NCBI GenBank assembly: GCA_900544265.1
Contig: UQUQ01000002.1
Location: 62,001-126,000 of the forward strand
Direction: 5' to 3'
Length of the DNA stretch: 64,000 bases
From: an uncultured Alistipes sp.
GTDB taxonomy: Bacteria; Bacteroidota; Bacteroidia; Bacteroidales; Rikenellaceae
In this document: piece after piece, positions 42,118-50,537 of the stretch
How the letters are laid out: each line of letters opens with the position of its first letter
How positions within the stretch are numbered: position 1 is the stretch's first letter
Translations under genes and position numbers: made by a program
Notes under the pieces: model-generated
What the model was told of the DNA's origin: nothing
The model's input: only the letters and a program-made list of their open reading frames with translations
The model's database searches: none

Positions 42118-42140
42118 TCTTCAATGAGGAGGAGTATTGA
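42118..42140 (+). repeat. Right attachment-site copy: displaced DUF2795 gene end
   Basis: Reads in frame as FNEEEY-stop, differing from the intact gene end only at synonymous positions and in the stop codon (TGA for TAA). GC-rich chromosome resumes immediately after, with a terminator at 42193-42219. There is no start codon or gene body upstream, so this is a remnant. Confidence 0.8.
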
Positions 42141-42192
42141 TATCCCTCTTCCGGAGAAGCTTTCCGGGGCGGGACATTGGAGACAAGAAAGA

Positions 42193-42219
42193 GGAGTGAT
42201 CGCGTGATCGCTCCCTTTT
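42193..42219 (+). terminator. Displaced original terminator of DUF2795 gene
   Basis: The stem GGAGTGATC/GATCGCTCC is followed by TTTTT, about 50 nt past the displaced stop codon. It is now about 14 kb from the gene it presumably served. Confidence 0.7.
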
Positions 42220-42412
42220 TGTTGTTGAGGTGGTGCTGCGGGAAGGGCTGGAGCTCCCGTCGTGCAACCGCGTGAAACACGGTGGACGAAAAAGTCCGGA
42301 GCCCGGGCGAAAACCGTGCGCAAAAGGACGAAAAACGTTCCTGAATGGCCGTGCGGGCCCATTTCGGACGGCAAATATTGCGGGTAATTTTTGCAGTTGG
42401 GCAGAATATTTC

Positions 42413-42420
42413 TACTTTTG
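42413..42420 (+). promoter_or_regulatory. -7 box (TACTTTTG)
   Basis: Exact consensus, about 118 nt upstream of the regulator gene at 42539, implying a long leader of about 110 nt. Confidence 0.6.
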
Positions 42421-42538
42421 CCGTTCGGAAACCCTCCGTTCGATCCGTCGGATTTCGGATGCGGACCGGTGGGGGACTGCGTGGCGCGGCAGGGCGGTTT
42501 CGACCTGTCGGCGCGGATAGCTCCATGCAACAAGACCT

Positions 42539-44227
42539 ATGCCTGTTTTTTTGAGGAATACGATCCATCTGCTGGCCCTGCTGGCCGCCCTGACCCTCTC
42601 GGCCAGGGAGCAGACCGACACCCTGAAGGTGCTGTCGGGCATCCGGGGTGCCGACGTGACCGTCTACAATCTCTACCGGGAAAACCGCGCCGCGGACAGG
42701 GCAAAGGCCATGGAGTATGCCGAGCTCTTCCTCTCTTCGGCCGATACGACGGCCGCCGAGCCGCTGCTGGCGGCCGTGTGCGACGAACTGGCCGACTGGT
42801 ACGAGTACGACCGGTCGCTCTTCTCCCGGGCCATCCGCTGGCGGAGCCGGTCGCTGGCGATCTATGAGTCGCTCGGCGACCGTCACAACGAGGCGCTGGC
42901 CCAATACCGGCTCTCCCGCGAATACACCAGCCTCGGGCAGTACCACCGCGCCCTGCAATACGTCTCCTCGGCAATGAACTATTTCGAGCGGACGCACGAT
43001 ACGGACAATCTGATCGAGTGCTACAACATCCTCGGAGTCGTCTATTTCACCTGCCGCCAGTACGACCGGGCCTACGAATGGTTCACCCGCTATACCGACG
43101 GGGCGCGCATGGCCGGCGACACCTCCCGCATGGTGCTCGGCCTGAACAACTCGGCCGTGCTGGCCTACACGCTGCGCGACACGCTGAAGGCCCGGACGCT
43201 CATCCGCGAATCGGGCTTTCTGAGCTCGGCCGTGCGCGACACCTCCAAGTTGTGCAAGGTCTATCTGAACAACGTCTCGCTCTACCTGATGTCGGGGGAC
43301 CTGCAGGCCGCGGCCTCTACGCTCGAGACGGTGAAGCCGCTGCTCCGGAAGCCGGACGAAACCGGACTCTATTACCAGGACGAGGGGTTGCTCCTGATGG
43401 CTGCCGGCCGGCTGGACGAGGCTGCCGCGGCGCTCGGAAAGGCCATCTCGGCCTTCGGAACGGGCGAGTACGGCAGCAAGATCCAGCACTGCTACGGCAT
43501 TCTGCAGCGCATCTACGCCATGAAGGGGGAGTACCGGAATGCCTACCAGGCACTCATCCGGTATTACGAGGCCGACATCGCGAACCGTCCCGACGAGATC
43601 TTCCTCGACTTCTACAAGGTGCAGAAGGAGCTGGAGATGAGCCGCGAGCAGGAGAAGATGTCCCGGAGGCAGAACCTGGTGATCTTCCTCTGCTCGATCG
43701 GCGTGCTGTCGCTGGTCTTCATCCTGATCCTGCTCTACGGCAAATCCAAGCGGAAGAGTCTCGAGATTCGGCGTCAGGAGGAGGAGATTGCCAGTCAGAA
43801 CGAGCTGATCGAACTCCGCAAGCTGCATGACTACCAGATCGGGCGGATGACCGAGGAGCTGTCGCACAAGCTGACGGAACTGAATGCCGGGGTGAAGGAC
43901 CTGACCACGCGCAAGAAGATTTCGGCCATCTGCCGTGAGCTCGTGAAGAGCAAGGACGAGAACGAATGGCGGGAGATGAACCGCTTTGTCCCGGCCTTCA
44001 ACAGCGTGTTCTACCAGCGGCTCATTGCCGATTTTCCGACGCTCTCGATCAACGAGCGGCGGCTGTGCGCCCTGCTGAACATGAACATGACAACCAAGGA
44101 AATTTCGGAGATAACACGTCAGAGTCCCCACAGCATCAACATCGCCCGGGCGCGTCTGCGCAGCAAATTCAACCTGACGGGCAAGACCACGAGTCTGCAG
44201 GAATTCCTTTCACGTTACAATCCGTAA
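42539..44227 (+). CDS. TPR-transmembrane-HTH regulator
   Basis: A 562-residue protein: a signal-like N-terminus (about 1-22), a periplasmic TPR-type helical array (about 45-360), one membrane helix (about 382-402), a coiled coil (about 408-470) and a C-terminal LuxR-like HTH (about 495-560) with FPTLSINERRLCALLNMNMTTKEISEITRQSPHSINIARARLRSKF. This architecture is a common Bacteroidetes one-component sensor that links periplasmic or envelope state to transcription. The adjacent lipoprotein operon, preceded by two palindromes, is its likely target (inference). Confidence 0.85.
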   Translation: MPVFLRNTIHLLALLAALTLSAREQTDTLKVLSGIRGADVTVYNLYRENRAADRAKAMEYAELFLSSADTTAAEPLLAAVCDELADWYEYDRSLFSRAIRWRSRSLAIYESLGDRHNEALAQYRLSREYTSLGQYHRALQYVSSAMNYFERTHDTDNLIECYNILGVVYFTCRQYDRAYEWFTRYTDGARMAGDTSRMVLGLNNSAVLAYTLRDTLKARTLIRESGFLSSAVRDTSKLCKVYLNNVSLYLMSGDLQAAASTLETVKPLLRKPDETGLYYQDEGLLLMAAGRLDEAAAALGKAISAFGTGEYGSKIQHCYGILQRIYAMKGEYRNAYQALIRYYEADIANRPDEIFLDFYKVQKELEMSREQEKMSRRQNLVIFLCSIGVLSLVFILILLYGKSKRKSLEIRRQEEEIASQNELIELRKLHDYQIGRMTEELSHKLTELNAGVKDLTTRKKISAICRELVKSKDENEWREMNRFVPAFNSVFYQRLIADFPTLSINERRLCALLNMNMTTKEISEITRQSPHSINIARARLRSKFNLTGKTTSLQEFLSRYNP

Positions 44228-44278
44228 CCTGTTTTTTCGATACATATTCCGTTGTCGGTTAGTGGATTGAATCATTCT

Positions 44279-44297
44279 GTATATATAAAGTATATAC
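44279..44297. promoter_or_regulatory. Palindrome 1 upstream of lipoprotein operon
   Basis: GTATATATAAAGTATATAC has 7-bp arms (GTATATA/TATATAC) around 5 bp. The centre is about 32 bp, or three helical turns, from palindrome 2. Confidence 0.5.
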
Positions 44298-44311
44298 GGG
44301 ATTTTGCGTCT

Positions 44312-44328
44312 GTATATTACAAGTATAC
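44312..44328. promoter_or_regulatory. Palindrome 2 upstream of lipoprotein operon
   Basis: GTATATTACAAGTATAC has arms GTATA/TATAC (TGTATA/TATACA with flanks) around 7 bp. It shares the half-site TGTATA with palindrome 1. Confidence 0.5.
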
Positions 44329-44409
44329 AATACGCCGGATGCACAACCCGTTTTCATGCGCTACTTTTAGCAGGTCAAGTTTTATGGATCTTTTAAAGTT
44401 TAACGAAGT

Positions 44410-45663
44410 ATGAAACCCAAGCATCTCTTTTCGGCAGCGGTCGCGGTGCTGCTGCTGGCGGGCTGTTCCAACGACACGGAGACAGTCTCCCCGTCGGGTC
44501 TGGTCCTGGATCCGACCACCCTTGAAATCGTAAAAGGCGAAACATACACGCTGCGGGCGACCGTCGAACCGGCGGATGCCGCCTACGGTCAGATATCGTG
44601 GGTGAGCGATGCGCCCGAGATCGCATCCGTCGATGCCGAAGGCACGGTGACGGCCCTGGCAGTCGGCGAGGCTACCGTAACGGCATCGGTCGGCAGCGAC
44701 ATTTCGGCGTCGTGCCGTGTGACCGTTGTCGGCCCGGCAGCGGAGTCGCTTACGCTCAATGCCGCTGCGCTGACGCTGACGATCGGCGAGCAGTCGCAGC
44801 TGACGGCCACCCCCTCGCCCGAGGATGCCAATCTGGAGGGCCTTGCGTGGAGCTCGTCGGACAGCGGCGTGGCCTCGGTTGACGGGCAGGGCCTCGTGAC
44901 GGCCGTAGCGGCCGGTCAGGCGACCGTGCGTGTCGCCGTGGGCAGCGCCGAGGCGTCGTGCGTCGTCACGGTCGTGGCTCCGGCCCAGGTCGGTGACTAT
45001 TTCTATGCCGACGGCACGTGGTCCACGGAGCTCGCGGCAGACAAGCAGTGCATCGGTATCGTGTTTGCCGTGGGACACAGCGAGTACGACGCTTCGGACT
45101 ACTCGTCGACCGGTATCGGCAAGGCGAAGTGCAACGGTTACGTCATCGCTCTGAACGATGCCTCGACCAGCTATGCGATGTGGGGCCCGAAGGGTCAGGA
45201 GCTCGGCTGCTACCCGAAGGATGAGTTCGGCGATCCGATTCAGAACGGCCGCGAGAACGGTCAGTACAACGACTGGAGCGGCTACCTCTACTCCTGCCTT
45301 GCAAAGGCGGATGCCGATCAGAACGGCGGACTCTCGGCCGATGCGGCGGAGGGACATCCCCTCTTCTATTACGCCATGGTGGCCTATGCGGATGCCGTGC
45401 CCGCTCCGGGCTCGACGTCGGGCTGGTTCCTGCCGGCCATCAGCCAGCTCTACCAGAGTCTCAACGTGGCGGACCGGATCGCCTCCGTGGAGGGCGGCAA
45501 GAAGCTGGCCAGCGACTGGTACGGCTCCTCGTCCGAGGCTGCCGTGGACAATCCGGGCCCGCAGGACTATTTCCGCTACCTGATGAACATGGGCATGCCG
45601 AGCGTCAGCTCCGACGGCAAGGACGGAGCCTGGTTCTATGCACGTTCCGTGCTGGCATTCTGA
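44410..45663 (+). CDS. Surface-type lipoprotein with two BIG2 domains
   Basis: A 417-residue protein. Type II signal peptide with lipobox LAGC (Cys19), followed by acidic residues (SNDTE) that favour outer-membrane surface display in Bacteroidetes. Two bacterial Ig-like (BIG2) domains follow at about 32-108 and 112-190 (ISWVSDAPEIASVDAEGTVTAL and the matching LAWSSSDSGVASVDGQGLVTAV). The C-terminal domain (about 195-417) has VGDYFYADGTWSTEL and GWFLPAISQL, as in DUF1566/FISUMP-type domains. It is homologous to the next gene. Possible adhesin or glycan-binding role. Confidence 0.82.
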   Translation: MKPKHLFSAAVAVLLLAGCSNDTETVSPSGLVLDPTTLEIVKGETYTLRATVEPADAAYGQISWVSDAPEIASVDAEGTVTALAVGEATVTASVGSDISASCRVTVVGPAAESLTLNAAALTLTIGEQSQLTATPSPEDANLEGLAWSSSDSGVASVDGQGLVTAVAAGQATVRVAVGSAEASCVVTVVAPAQVGDYFYADGTWSTELAADKQCIGIVFAVGHSEYDASDYSSTGIGKAKCNGYVIALNDASTSYAMWGPKGQELGCYPKDEFGDPIQNGRENGQYNDWSGYLYSCLAKADADQNGGLSADAAEGHPLFYYAMVAYADAVPAPGSTSGWFLPAISQLYQSLNVADRIASVEGGKKLASDWYGSSSEAAVDNPGPQDYFRYLMNMGMPSVSSDGKDGAWFYARSVLAF

Positions 45664-45704
45664 TGATCGGGTGACGGATCAACACGCAAACAAGACAATA
45701 TCAG

Positions 45705-46706
45705 ATGAAAAAGTATCTTTGGATTCTCTGCGCGCTCCTCTTCGCGACGCTTGCCGTCGCGTGCAGCGACGACGATGATGCGCCCTCGAACGTCTCCGTC
45801 GTCACCCTGTCCGATACGCAGATCACCCTGGTGCGTGGCGAGCGCTACACGCTGACGGCCCGGGTGGAGACGCTCGACGGGAAGGGGTGCGACGTCACGT
45901 GGGTAACCTCCGACGGCCGTGTTGTCACGGTGGATGCCGAAGGCAACCTCACGGCCGGGGAGACGGGCAGCGCCCGCGTCTATGCCCTGGCCGAGAACCG
46001 GCAGGCGGTCTGCGACGTGACGGTGACCCTCCCGGGGGAGGCCCATGTCGGGGACTATTACTACTCCGACGGCACCTATTCGGCCGACCTGAACCCGAAA
46101 AAGGAGTGCATCGGCGTCGTCTTCCAGGTGGGGCAGCACGCCAACGACCGTTCCGACTACTCACAGACCGGCATTGGCGAGGCGGCATGCCACGGTTATG
46201 TCGTCGCATTGCAGGATGCCTCCGAGGAGCTGTGCCTGTGGGGCGTATACGGCTATGAAATCGGTCTCTATCCGGTGGATGACAGCGGAAACAAGATCGA
46301 CAACTTCACCAATAACGGCGGCGATACCGACTGGAGCGGCTATCTCTACACGGAGAAGATCACCCTGGAGGCCGAGCGCAACGGCGGATTCACGCCCGAC
46401 ACGCAGGAGGGCTATCCCGTCGGTTACTACACCCGGCAGTTCGCACAGACGGTTCCGGCTCCGGCCAACTCGAGCGGCTGGTTCATTCCCGCCGTCAGCC
46501 AGCTCTGCACGGTCTACGGGCTGCGCGAGCAGCTCAATGCCCGGGAGGGGATGACGCGGCTCCGCAACCGGTGGTACTGGTCCTCGTCGGAGTGCTACGC
46601 CCTGGCCGACGGCAGCATCAACTGCCTCGATGTCAGCACGGGCATGGTGGGGTACCGCGGAAAATTCGACGCCATAGGACTCATTCGCCCGATTCTCGCA
46701 TTTTAA
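45705..46706 (+). CDS. Surface-type lipoprotein with one BIG2 domain, paralogue
   Basis: A 333-residue protein with lipobox LAVAC (Cys20), followed by SDDDDA, a strong acidic export signal. One BIG2 domain lies at about 30-112 (CDVTWVTSDGRVVTVDAEGNL). The C-terminal domain VGDYYYSDGTYSADL...GWFIPAVSQL is clearly homologous to the preceding protein. The pair probably arose by duplication with loss or gain of one BIG2 repeat. It lies 41 nt after the previous gene and 13 nt before the next. Confidence 0.82.
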   Translation: MKKYLWILCALLFATLAVACSDDDDAPSNVSVVTLSDTQITLVRGERYTLTARVETLDGKGCDVTWVTSDGRVVTVDAEGNLTAGETGSARVYALAENRQAVCDVTVTLPGEAHVGDYYYSDGTYSADLNPKKECIGVVFQVGQHANDRSDYSQTGIGEAACHGYVVALQDASEELCLWGVYGYEIGLYPVDDSGNKIDNFTNNGGDTDWSGYLYTEKITLEAERNGGFTPDTQEGYPVGYYTRQFAQTVPAPANSSGWFIPAVSQLCTVYGLREQLNAREGMTRLRNRWYWSSSECYALADGSINCLDVSTGMVGYRGKFDAIGLIRPILAF

Positions 46707-46719
46707 TACGGACTGAGAG

Positions 46720-48684
46720 ATGAAGATGAAACAGTTGTATCTTACTTTCATATCGGCGTGCCTGCTCCTGGCGGCAGGCTGCCGGGAGGAGGAGGGGGAG
46801 TTCAAGCCCTCGACCCTTACGCTCAATACCCCGGAGGTGACCGTTGCGGCCGACGGCGGTGAGGTCAGCGTGTCGTACCGGCTCGCCAGTCCTGTCTACG
46901 AGGGCCGCATTACGGTCGGCAACGTACCCGAGTGGATCTCCGGAGTCTCCACCTCGCTCTCCGGCGTGATCTCCTTCACGGTTGCCGCCAACGAGCTCAC
47001 CGAGTCGCGCTCCGCGGAGCTCTCCGTCCGCTATTCGGGCGATGCGGAGACGGCCGTGCTGCGCGTCGTGCAGTCGCCGCGGACGGTTCCGCCCGTCTTC
47101 GATATCCGCATGGAGCTCATCACGCAGACGAGCGCGAAGTATTCGGTGATTCCCGGCGACAAGGAGCAGACCTACCTGAGCATGCTCGTCGAGAAGGATT
47201 ACTTCGACAGCTACGCCTCCGACGAGGAGTATTTCCAGGACGACCTGGCCTACATCCGGGCGATGGCCGAGAGTTTCGGCGTCTCGGTGCAGGAGTACCT
47301 CTCGAACACGCTCAACCGCGGTGACCTGCTGGTCAAGAACATGACGGGCCTGCTGCCCGGAACGGCCTACTACGTCTACGCATACGGCCTGACGGTCGAC
47401 GGCGAGCGCACGACGGATATCTACAAGGTCGAGTTCGAGACTGTTGCGGTGCCGAAGATCGACGTCACGTTCACGGTGGATGCGACGGTCAACGGGCCGC
47501 TGTGCGACCTGCATGTTGAGCCGTCCGATCCCAACCAGCGCTATGTCATCGGCATGTATGTCGCCGATCAGGTGCAGGACGGTGAGGACGCCTGCCGGCA
47601 GTACCAGCAGTACCTCAGCGACATGATCGTCATCTACGAGGCCATGGGCATGACCGCCGAGGAGACCGTGGCCGGACTCAGCGTGGTCGGCACGACCGAC
47701 CGCACCTACGAGCTGGAGGAGAATACCGAGTATCTGGTCTTCGCCGCGTCGTGCACCGACGACGGACTCATCAACTCGGCTCCCGTCTCGACGACGTTCC
47801 GGACCACGGAGGTGCAGCCCTCCGACAACCGCATCTCCTTCGAGGTGACGTCGCTCGAAGCACACGCCGCGACCATCGACGTGAAGACGGAGAACCTCGA
47901 TCCCTATGTGCTCTACCTCGTCAATACGTCGGCCGTGGAGGGGATGGACGACGAGGCGGTCATCAACTCCCTGCTGGCTGACGAGACTATCGCGGACTAC
48001 CTCCGCCGGGGCGACACCTCCGTCGAGGCGGGCGAACTCGAGGCCTCCACGAGCTACACGCTGCTGGCCTTCGGCTACGTGAAGGGCAAGGCGACCACGG
48101 GGCTCTTCTCGGTGGAGTTCACCACCGAGGACGGCATCCCGGCCGACATCTCGATCCTCGTGGAGCACGACCGCTACTTCGACGGCACGCAGATCGCGGA
48201 GCTCTATCCCGACGATTATGCCGATGCCTACGGCCTGGCCGTGCTGCCGCTGACGGTCACCACGCAGGGTGAGCCGGCCGAGCGCGTGCTCTACTACATC
48301 TACGAGGGCGACCTGACGAGCGACTTCATCCTCCCGGACAACGAGGCGATTGCCGCCCTGCTGCGCGACGGCATCTCGCAGGAGTCGGTGTCGTTCTTCC
48401 TGCCCTACGACGACGAATCCACGCTGCTGGCCTTCGCCATCGGTGCCGACGGCAACTACAGTCCGGTCTACCGCGAGAAGATCGTGCTGACCGAAGAGGG
48501 CGTATCGCCCGTCGAGGACTTCCGTCCCTTTGCGCTCACCCGCTCGGCCATGGAGTGCCGCATCGGAGCGCAGCAGGAGTCGGTCCGTCGCAAACCGGTT
48601 CTTACGCCCGGCGGCGAGCGGCCGGTGCTGCTGAAGGCCGAGACCCGCAGCCGCGCCGCAGCCTCCCCGCGCGTCGGACGGTAG
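46720..48684 (+). CDS. Large lipoprotein with BACON-type and beta-sandwich repeats
   Basis: A 654-residue protein with lipobox LAAGC (Cys21) followed by REEEGE. A BACON-like domain (about 30-112: TLNTPEVTVAADGGEVSVSYRL, then ending AVLRVVQSP) precedes repeated Fn3-like sandwiches. Their boundaries are marked by LLPGTAYYVYAYGLTVDG, LEENTEYLVFAASCTDDG and LEASTSYTLLAFGYVKG (about 205, 335 and 445). It is a Bacteroidetes exported protein of unknown ligand. Third gene of the operon, with a strong terminator after it. Confidence 0.78.
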   Translation: MKMKQLYLTFISACLLLAAGCREEEGEFKPSTLTLNTPEVTVAADGGEVSVSYRLASPVYEGRITVGNVPEWISGVSTSLSGVISFTVAANELTESRSAELSVRYSGDAETAVLRVVQSPRTVPPVFDIRMELITQTSAKYSVIPGDKEQTYLSMLVEKDYFDSYASDEEYFQDDLAYIRAMAESFGVSVQEYLSNTLNRGDLLVKNMTGLLPGTAYYVYAYGLTVDGERTTDIYKVEFETVAVPKIDVTFTVDATVNGPLCDLHVEPSDPNQRYVIGMYVADQVQDGEDACRQYQQYLSDMIVIYEAMGMTAEETVAGLSVVGTTDRTYELEENTEYLVFAASCTDDGLINSAPVSTTFRTTEVQPSDNRISFEVTSLEAHAATIDVKTENLDPYVLYLVNTSAVEGMDDEAVINSLLADETIADYLRRGDTSVEAGELEASTSYTLLAFGYVKGKATTGLFSVEFTTEDGIPADISILVEHDRYFDGTQIAELYPDDYADAYGLAVLPLTVTTQGEPAERVLYYIYEGDLTSDFILPDNEAIAALLRDGISQESVSFFLPYDDESTLLAFAIGADGNYSPVYREKIVLTEEGVSPVEDFRPFALTRSAMECRIGAQQESVRRKPVLTPGGERPVLLKAETRSRAAASPRVGR

Positions 48685-48701
48685 CTGGCGGCAACCCGTG
48701 A

Positions 48702-48743
48702 AAAGAGGGGGTGTCCGACCTTTCGGTACGGACACCCCCTCTT
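48702..48743. terminator. Strong bidirectional terminator
   Basis: The 15-bp stem AAGAGGGGGTGTCCG/CGGACACCCCCTCTT lies between the lipoprotein operon and the converging methyltransferase gene. Confidence 0.9.
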
Positions 48744-48764
48744 GACGTTTGGTTGTGACGGCGG

Positions 48765-49532
48765 TTACTTCCGCGCGACGGCGAACAGGTCGAAGCAGTC
48801 GGCCGTGACGGGCCCCACGTGGTAGTCGTCCATGCGGATCGAGGTCGTCAGGTCGGTGTTGTCGCGGAGCAGGCGGCGGCGGTTGATGCGGTTGAGCAGG
48901 TCGTAGGGCAGCTGCAGCAGGCAGCGCGGCAGGCGGTGCTGGAGATCCAGCACGTCGAAGCGCGTGATGCGGGCGACGCTGCGGCGGTTCTGCTCGTAGT
49001 AGGCCATGACCCGGTCGTTGCCCGCAACGCCCAGCATCTCGACGGCGGAGAAGCTCCGCGCGAGCAGGTCGCGCAGTTCGTCGGCTGTGTATTCGCGCAC
49101 GTGCCACGGATTGCGCGTGAGCGACATCGGGGCGTTGGGCGTCGTGACGATGAACTGCCCGCCCGGGCGCAGCACGCGGTGCACCTCGCGCACGAAGTCC
49201 ATGTCGCGCCGGATGTGCTCGATTACCTGGAACGAGATGACGAAGTCGAAGCTCCCGTCGGCAAAGGGCAGCGGCGGTACCGTGGCCTGCATGTAGCGCA
49301 CGTGCGGCAGGCAGGGCAGACTGCCCGCCTCGGGGACATGCTTGTCGAGGGTGACGAAGCTGCGGGCGTGCGGCGCGATGACCTCCACGCCGTAGCCCGA
49401 GCCGGTGCCGATCTCGAGCACGTCGCCGTCGATGCGCTCCGCCGCCGCGTGGTACGCGAGCAGCGAACGCTGGAATACGAAGTTGTCCGAAGCCTCCGCG
49501 CAGACGCGCTCGGCCGTTGCGATGCGTCCCAT
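48765..49532 (-). CDS. Class I SAM-dependent methyltransferase
   Basis: A 255-residue protein. Motif I VLEIGTGSGYGVEVIA is at about 38-53, motif II Asp near LDKH, and motif IV FDFVISFQVIEHI at about 94-106, followed by EVHRVLRPGGQFIVTTPN. It is of the Methyltransf_11 type acting on small molecules, quinones or sugars; the substrate is unknown. It follows the CvfB-like gene by 6 nt and is probably co-transcribed with it. Confidence 0.85.
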   Translation of the reverse strand: MGRIATAERVCAEASDNFVFQRSLLAYHAAAERIDGDVLEIGTGSGYGVEVIAPHARSFVTLDKHVPEAGSLPCLPHVRYMQATVPPLPFADGSFDFVISFQVIEHIRRDMDFVREVHRVLRPGGQFIVTTPNAPMSLTRNPWHVREYTADELRDLLARSFSAVEMLGVAGNDRVMAYYEQNRRSVARITRFDVLDLQHRLPRCLLQLPYDLLNRINRRRLLRDNTDLTTSIRMDDYHVGPVTADCFDLFAVARK

Positions 49533-49538
49533 TCCGTC

Positions 49539-50375
49539 CTACCTTTTGATTCTGATCCCCTGGTCGGTCGTCTCGACGGCGCCGCGTTTGAGCAGCACGC
49601 CCAGCGAGCGTTTGAAGACCTTTTTGCTTGTGCCCGTGAGGCGTGCCACCTCCTCCGGGGCGCTGTTGTCGTTCAGCGGCAGGAATCCGCCGTTGTCGCG
49701 CAGCAGGCCGAGCAGCTGCTCGGCCGAATCCTTGACCTGGGCGTAGCCCTCGCGCTGGAGGCTTACGTCGATGCGGTTGTCCTCGGTGATGCGGCGCACG
49801 TAACCCGTCAGGGCGTCGCCCACGGCCACCGGCCGGAACAGCTGGTTGCGGTAGAGCATGCCCCAGTGGCGGTTGTTGACGATGACGCGGAAGCCGATGG
49901 GGCTCTCCGACGCCACGAGCAGCCGCACCTCCTCGCGCGGCGCAACGGTGATGAGTTCGTTGTCGATGAACGACTTGAGCTTCATTGTCGCCACGCAGCG
50001 GCCCGTGATGCTGTCCTCGTAGAGGTAGACCACGTAGCGGTGGTCCTTGAGGACGCCGCCCTGCTGGTTGCGGTTCGGCAGGAAGAGGTCCTTGCCGTGC
50101 AATCCCCAGTCGAGGAAGGCGCCGTGCGGGGTCTTGTCCACGACGCGCAGGAAGCCCGCCTCGCCCGCCCGCAGCAGCGGTGTTTCGGTCGTCGCCACGA
50201 GCCGGTCCTCCGAGTCGTGGTAGAGGAAGACCTCCTTCGTGTCGCCGGGTTTGTCGGTGAGCGATACATAGCGGTTCGGGAGCAGTACCTCCTGCCCCTC
50301 GTCGTCCGCGAGGTAGAGACCGTAGTCCGACAGGCGGCTTACGGTGAGTGTCTGTGTGCGTCCTGCCTTGAGCAT
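49539..50375 (-). CDS. CvfB-like S1 RNA-binding protein
   Basis: A 278-residue protein with S1-type OB-fold repeats (LSDYGLYLADDEGQEVLLPNRY; VDKTPHGAFLDWGLHGKDLFLP; YVRRITEDNRIDVSLQREGY) and a C-terminal winged helix (APEEVARLTGTSKKVFKRSLGVLLKRG). The arrangement is that of CvfB/YitL, an RNA-binding regulator of virulence and metabolism in other bacteria. A start at 50396 would overlap the promoter box, so the ATG at 50375 is preferred. Confidence 0.85.
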   Translation of the reverse strand: MLKAGRTQTLTVSRLSDYGLYLADDEGQEVLLPNRYVSLTDKPGDTKEVFLYHDSEDRLVATTETPLLRAGEAGFLRVVDKTPHGAFLDWGLHGKDLFLPNRNQQGGVLKDHRYVVYLYEDSITGRCVATMKLKSFIDNELITVAPREEVRLLVASESPIGFRVIVNNRHWGMLYRNQLFRPVAVGDALTGYVRRITEDNRIDVSLQREGYAQVKDSAEQLLGLLRDNGGFLPLNDNSAPEEVARLTGTSKKVFKRSLGVLLKRGAVETTDQGIRIKR

Positions 50376-50393
50376 AAATGTCGGTTTTCGCGA

Positions 50394-50401
50394 CAAAAGT
50401 A
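50394..50401 (-). promoter_or_regulatory. -7 box (TACTTTTG)
   Basis: Exact consensus on the minus strand, 18 nt upstream of the ATG at 50375; it excludes the longer start. Confidence 0.7.
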
Positions 50402-50537
50402 CGTTTTATTTCGTTCGCGTGCAACAGCGGCGCCGGCGCGGGCCGTTTTTTGCCGTTTCAAAAAATAGTGGTAACTTTCCCGTCGGTTCGGACGGCGGGG
50501 CCCGCTGCGGGGCCGTTTCGCGCCCGAGCCGGAAGCC

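Larger units (their letters stand above)
28162..42140 (+). mobile_element. Integrative genetic element in DUF2795 gene 3' end
   Basis: A clearly AT-rich block of about 14 kb with low-GC codon use, in a GC-rich chromosome. It is bounded by the duplicated end of the DUF2795 gene and begins with a tyrosine integrase. It also carries an excisionase-like HTH, a rolling-circle-type Rep, a serine resolvase operon, a methyltransferase/helicase/nuclease operon and an ImmA-type module. No relaxase, coupling protein, conjugation or phage structural genes were seen. It could be mobilised in trans or be a phage-satellite-like or integrated-plasmid-like element. Confidence 0.85.

Noticed and set aside
28162..42140. 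Prophage
   Set aside because: An integrase and a Rep-like protein are present, but no capsid, tail, portal, terminase or lysis genes were recognised.
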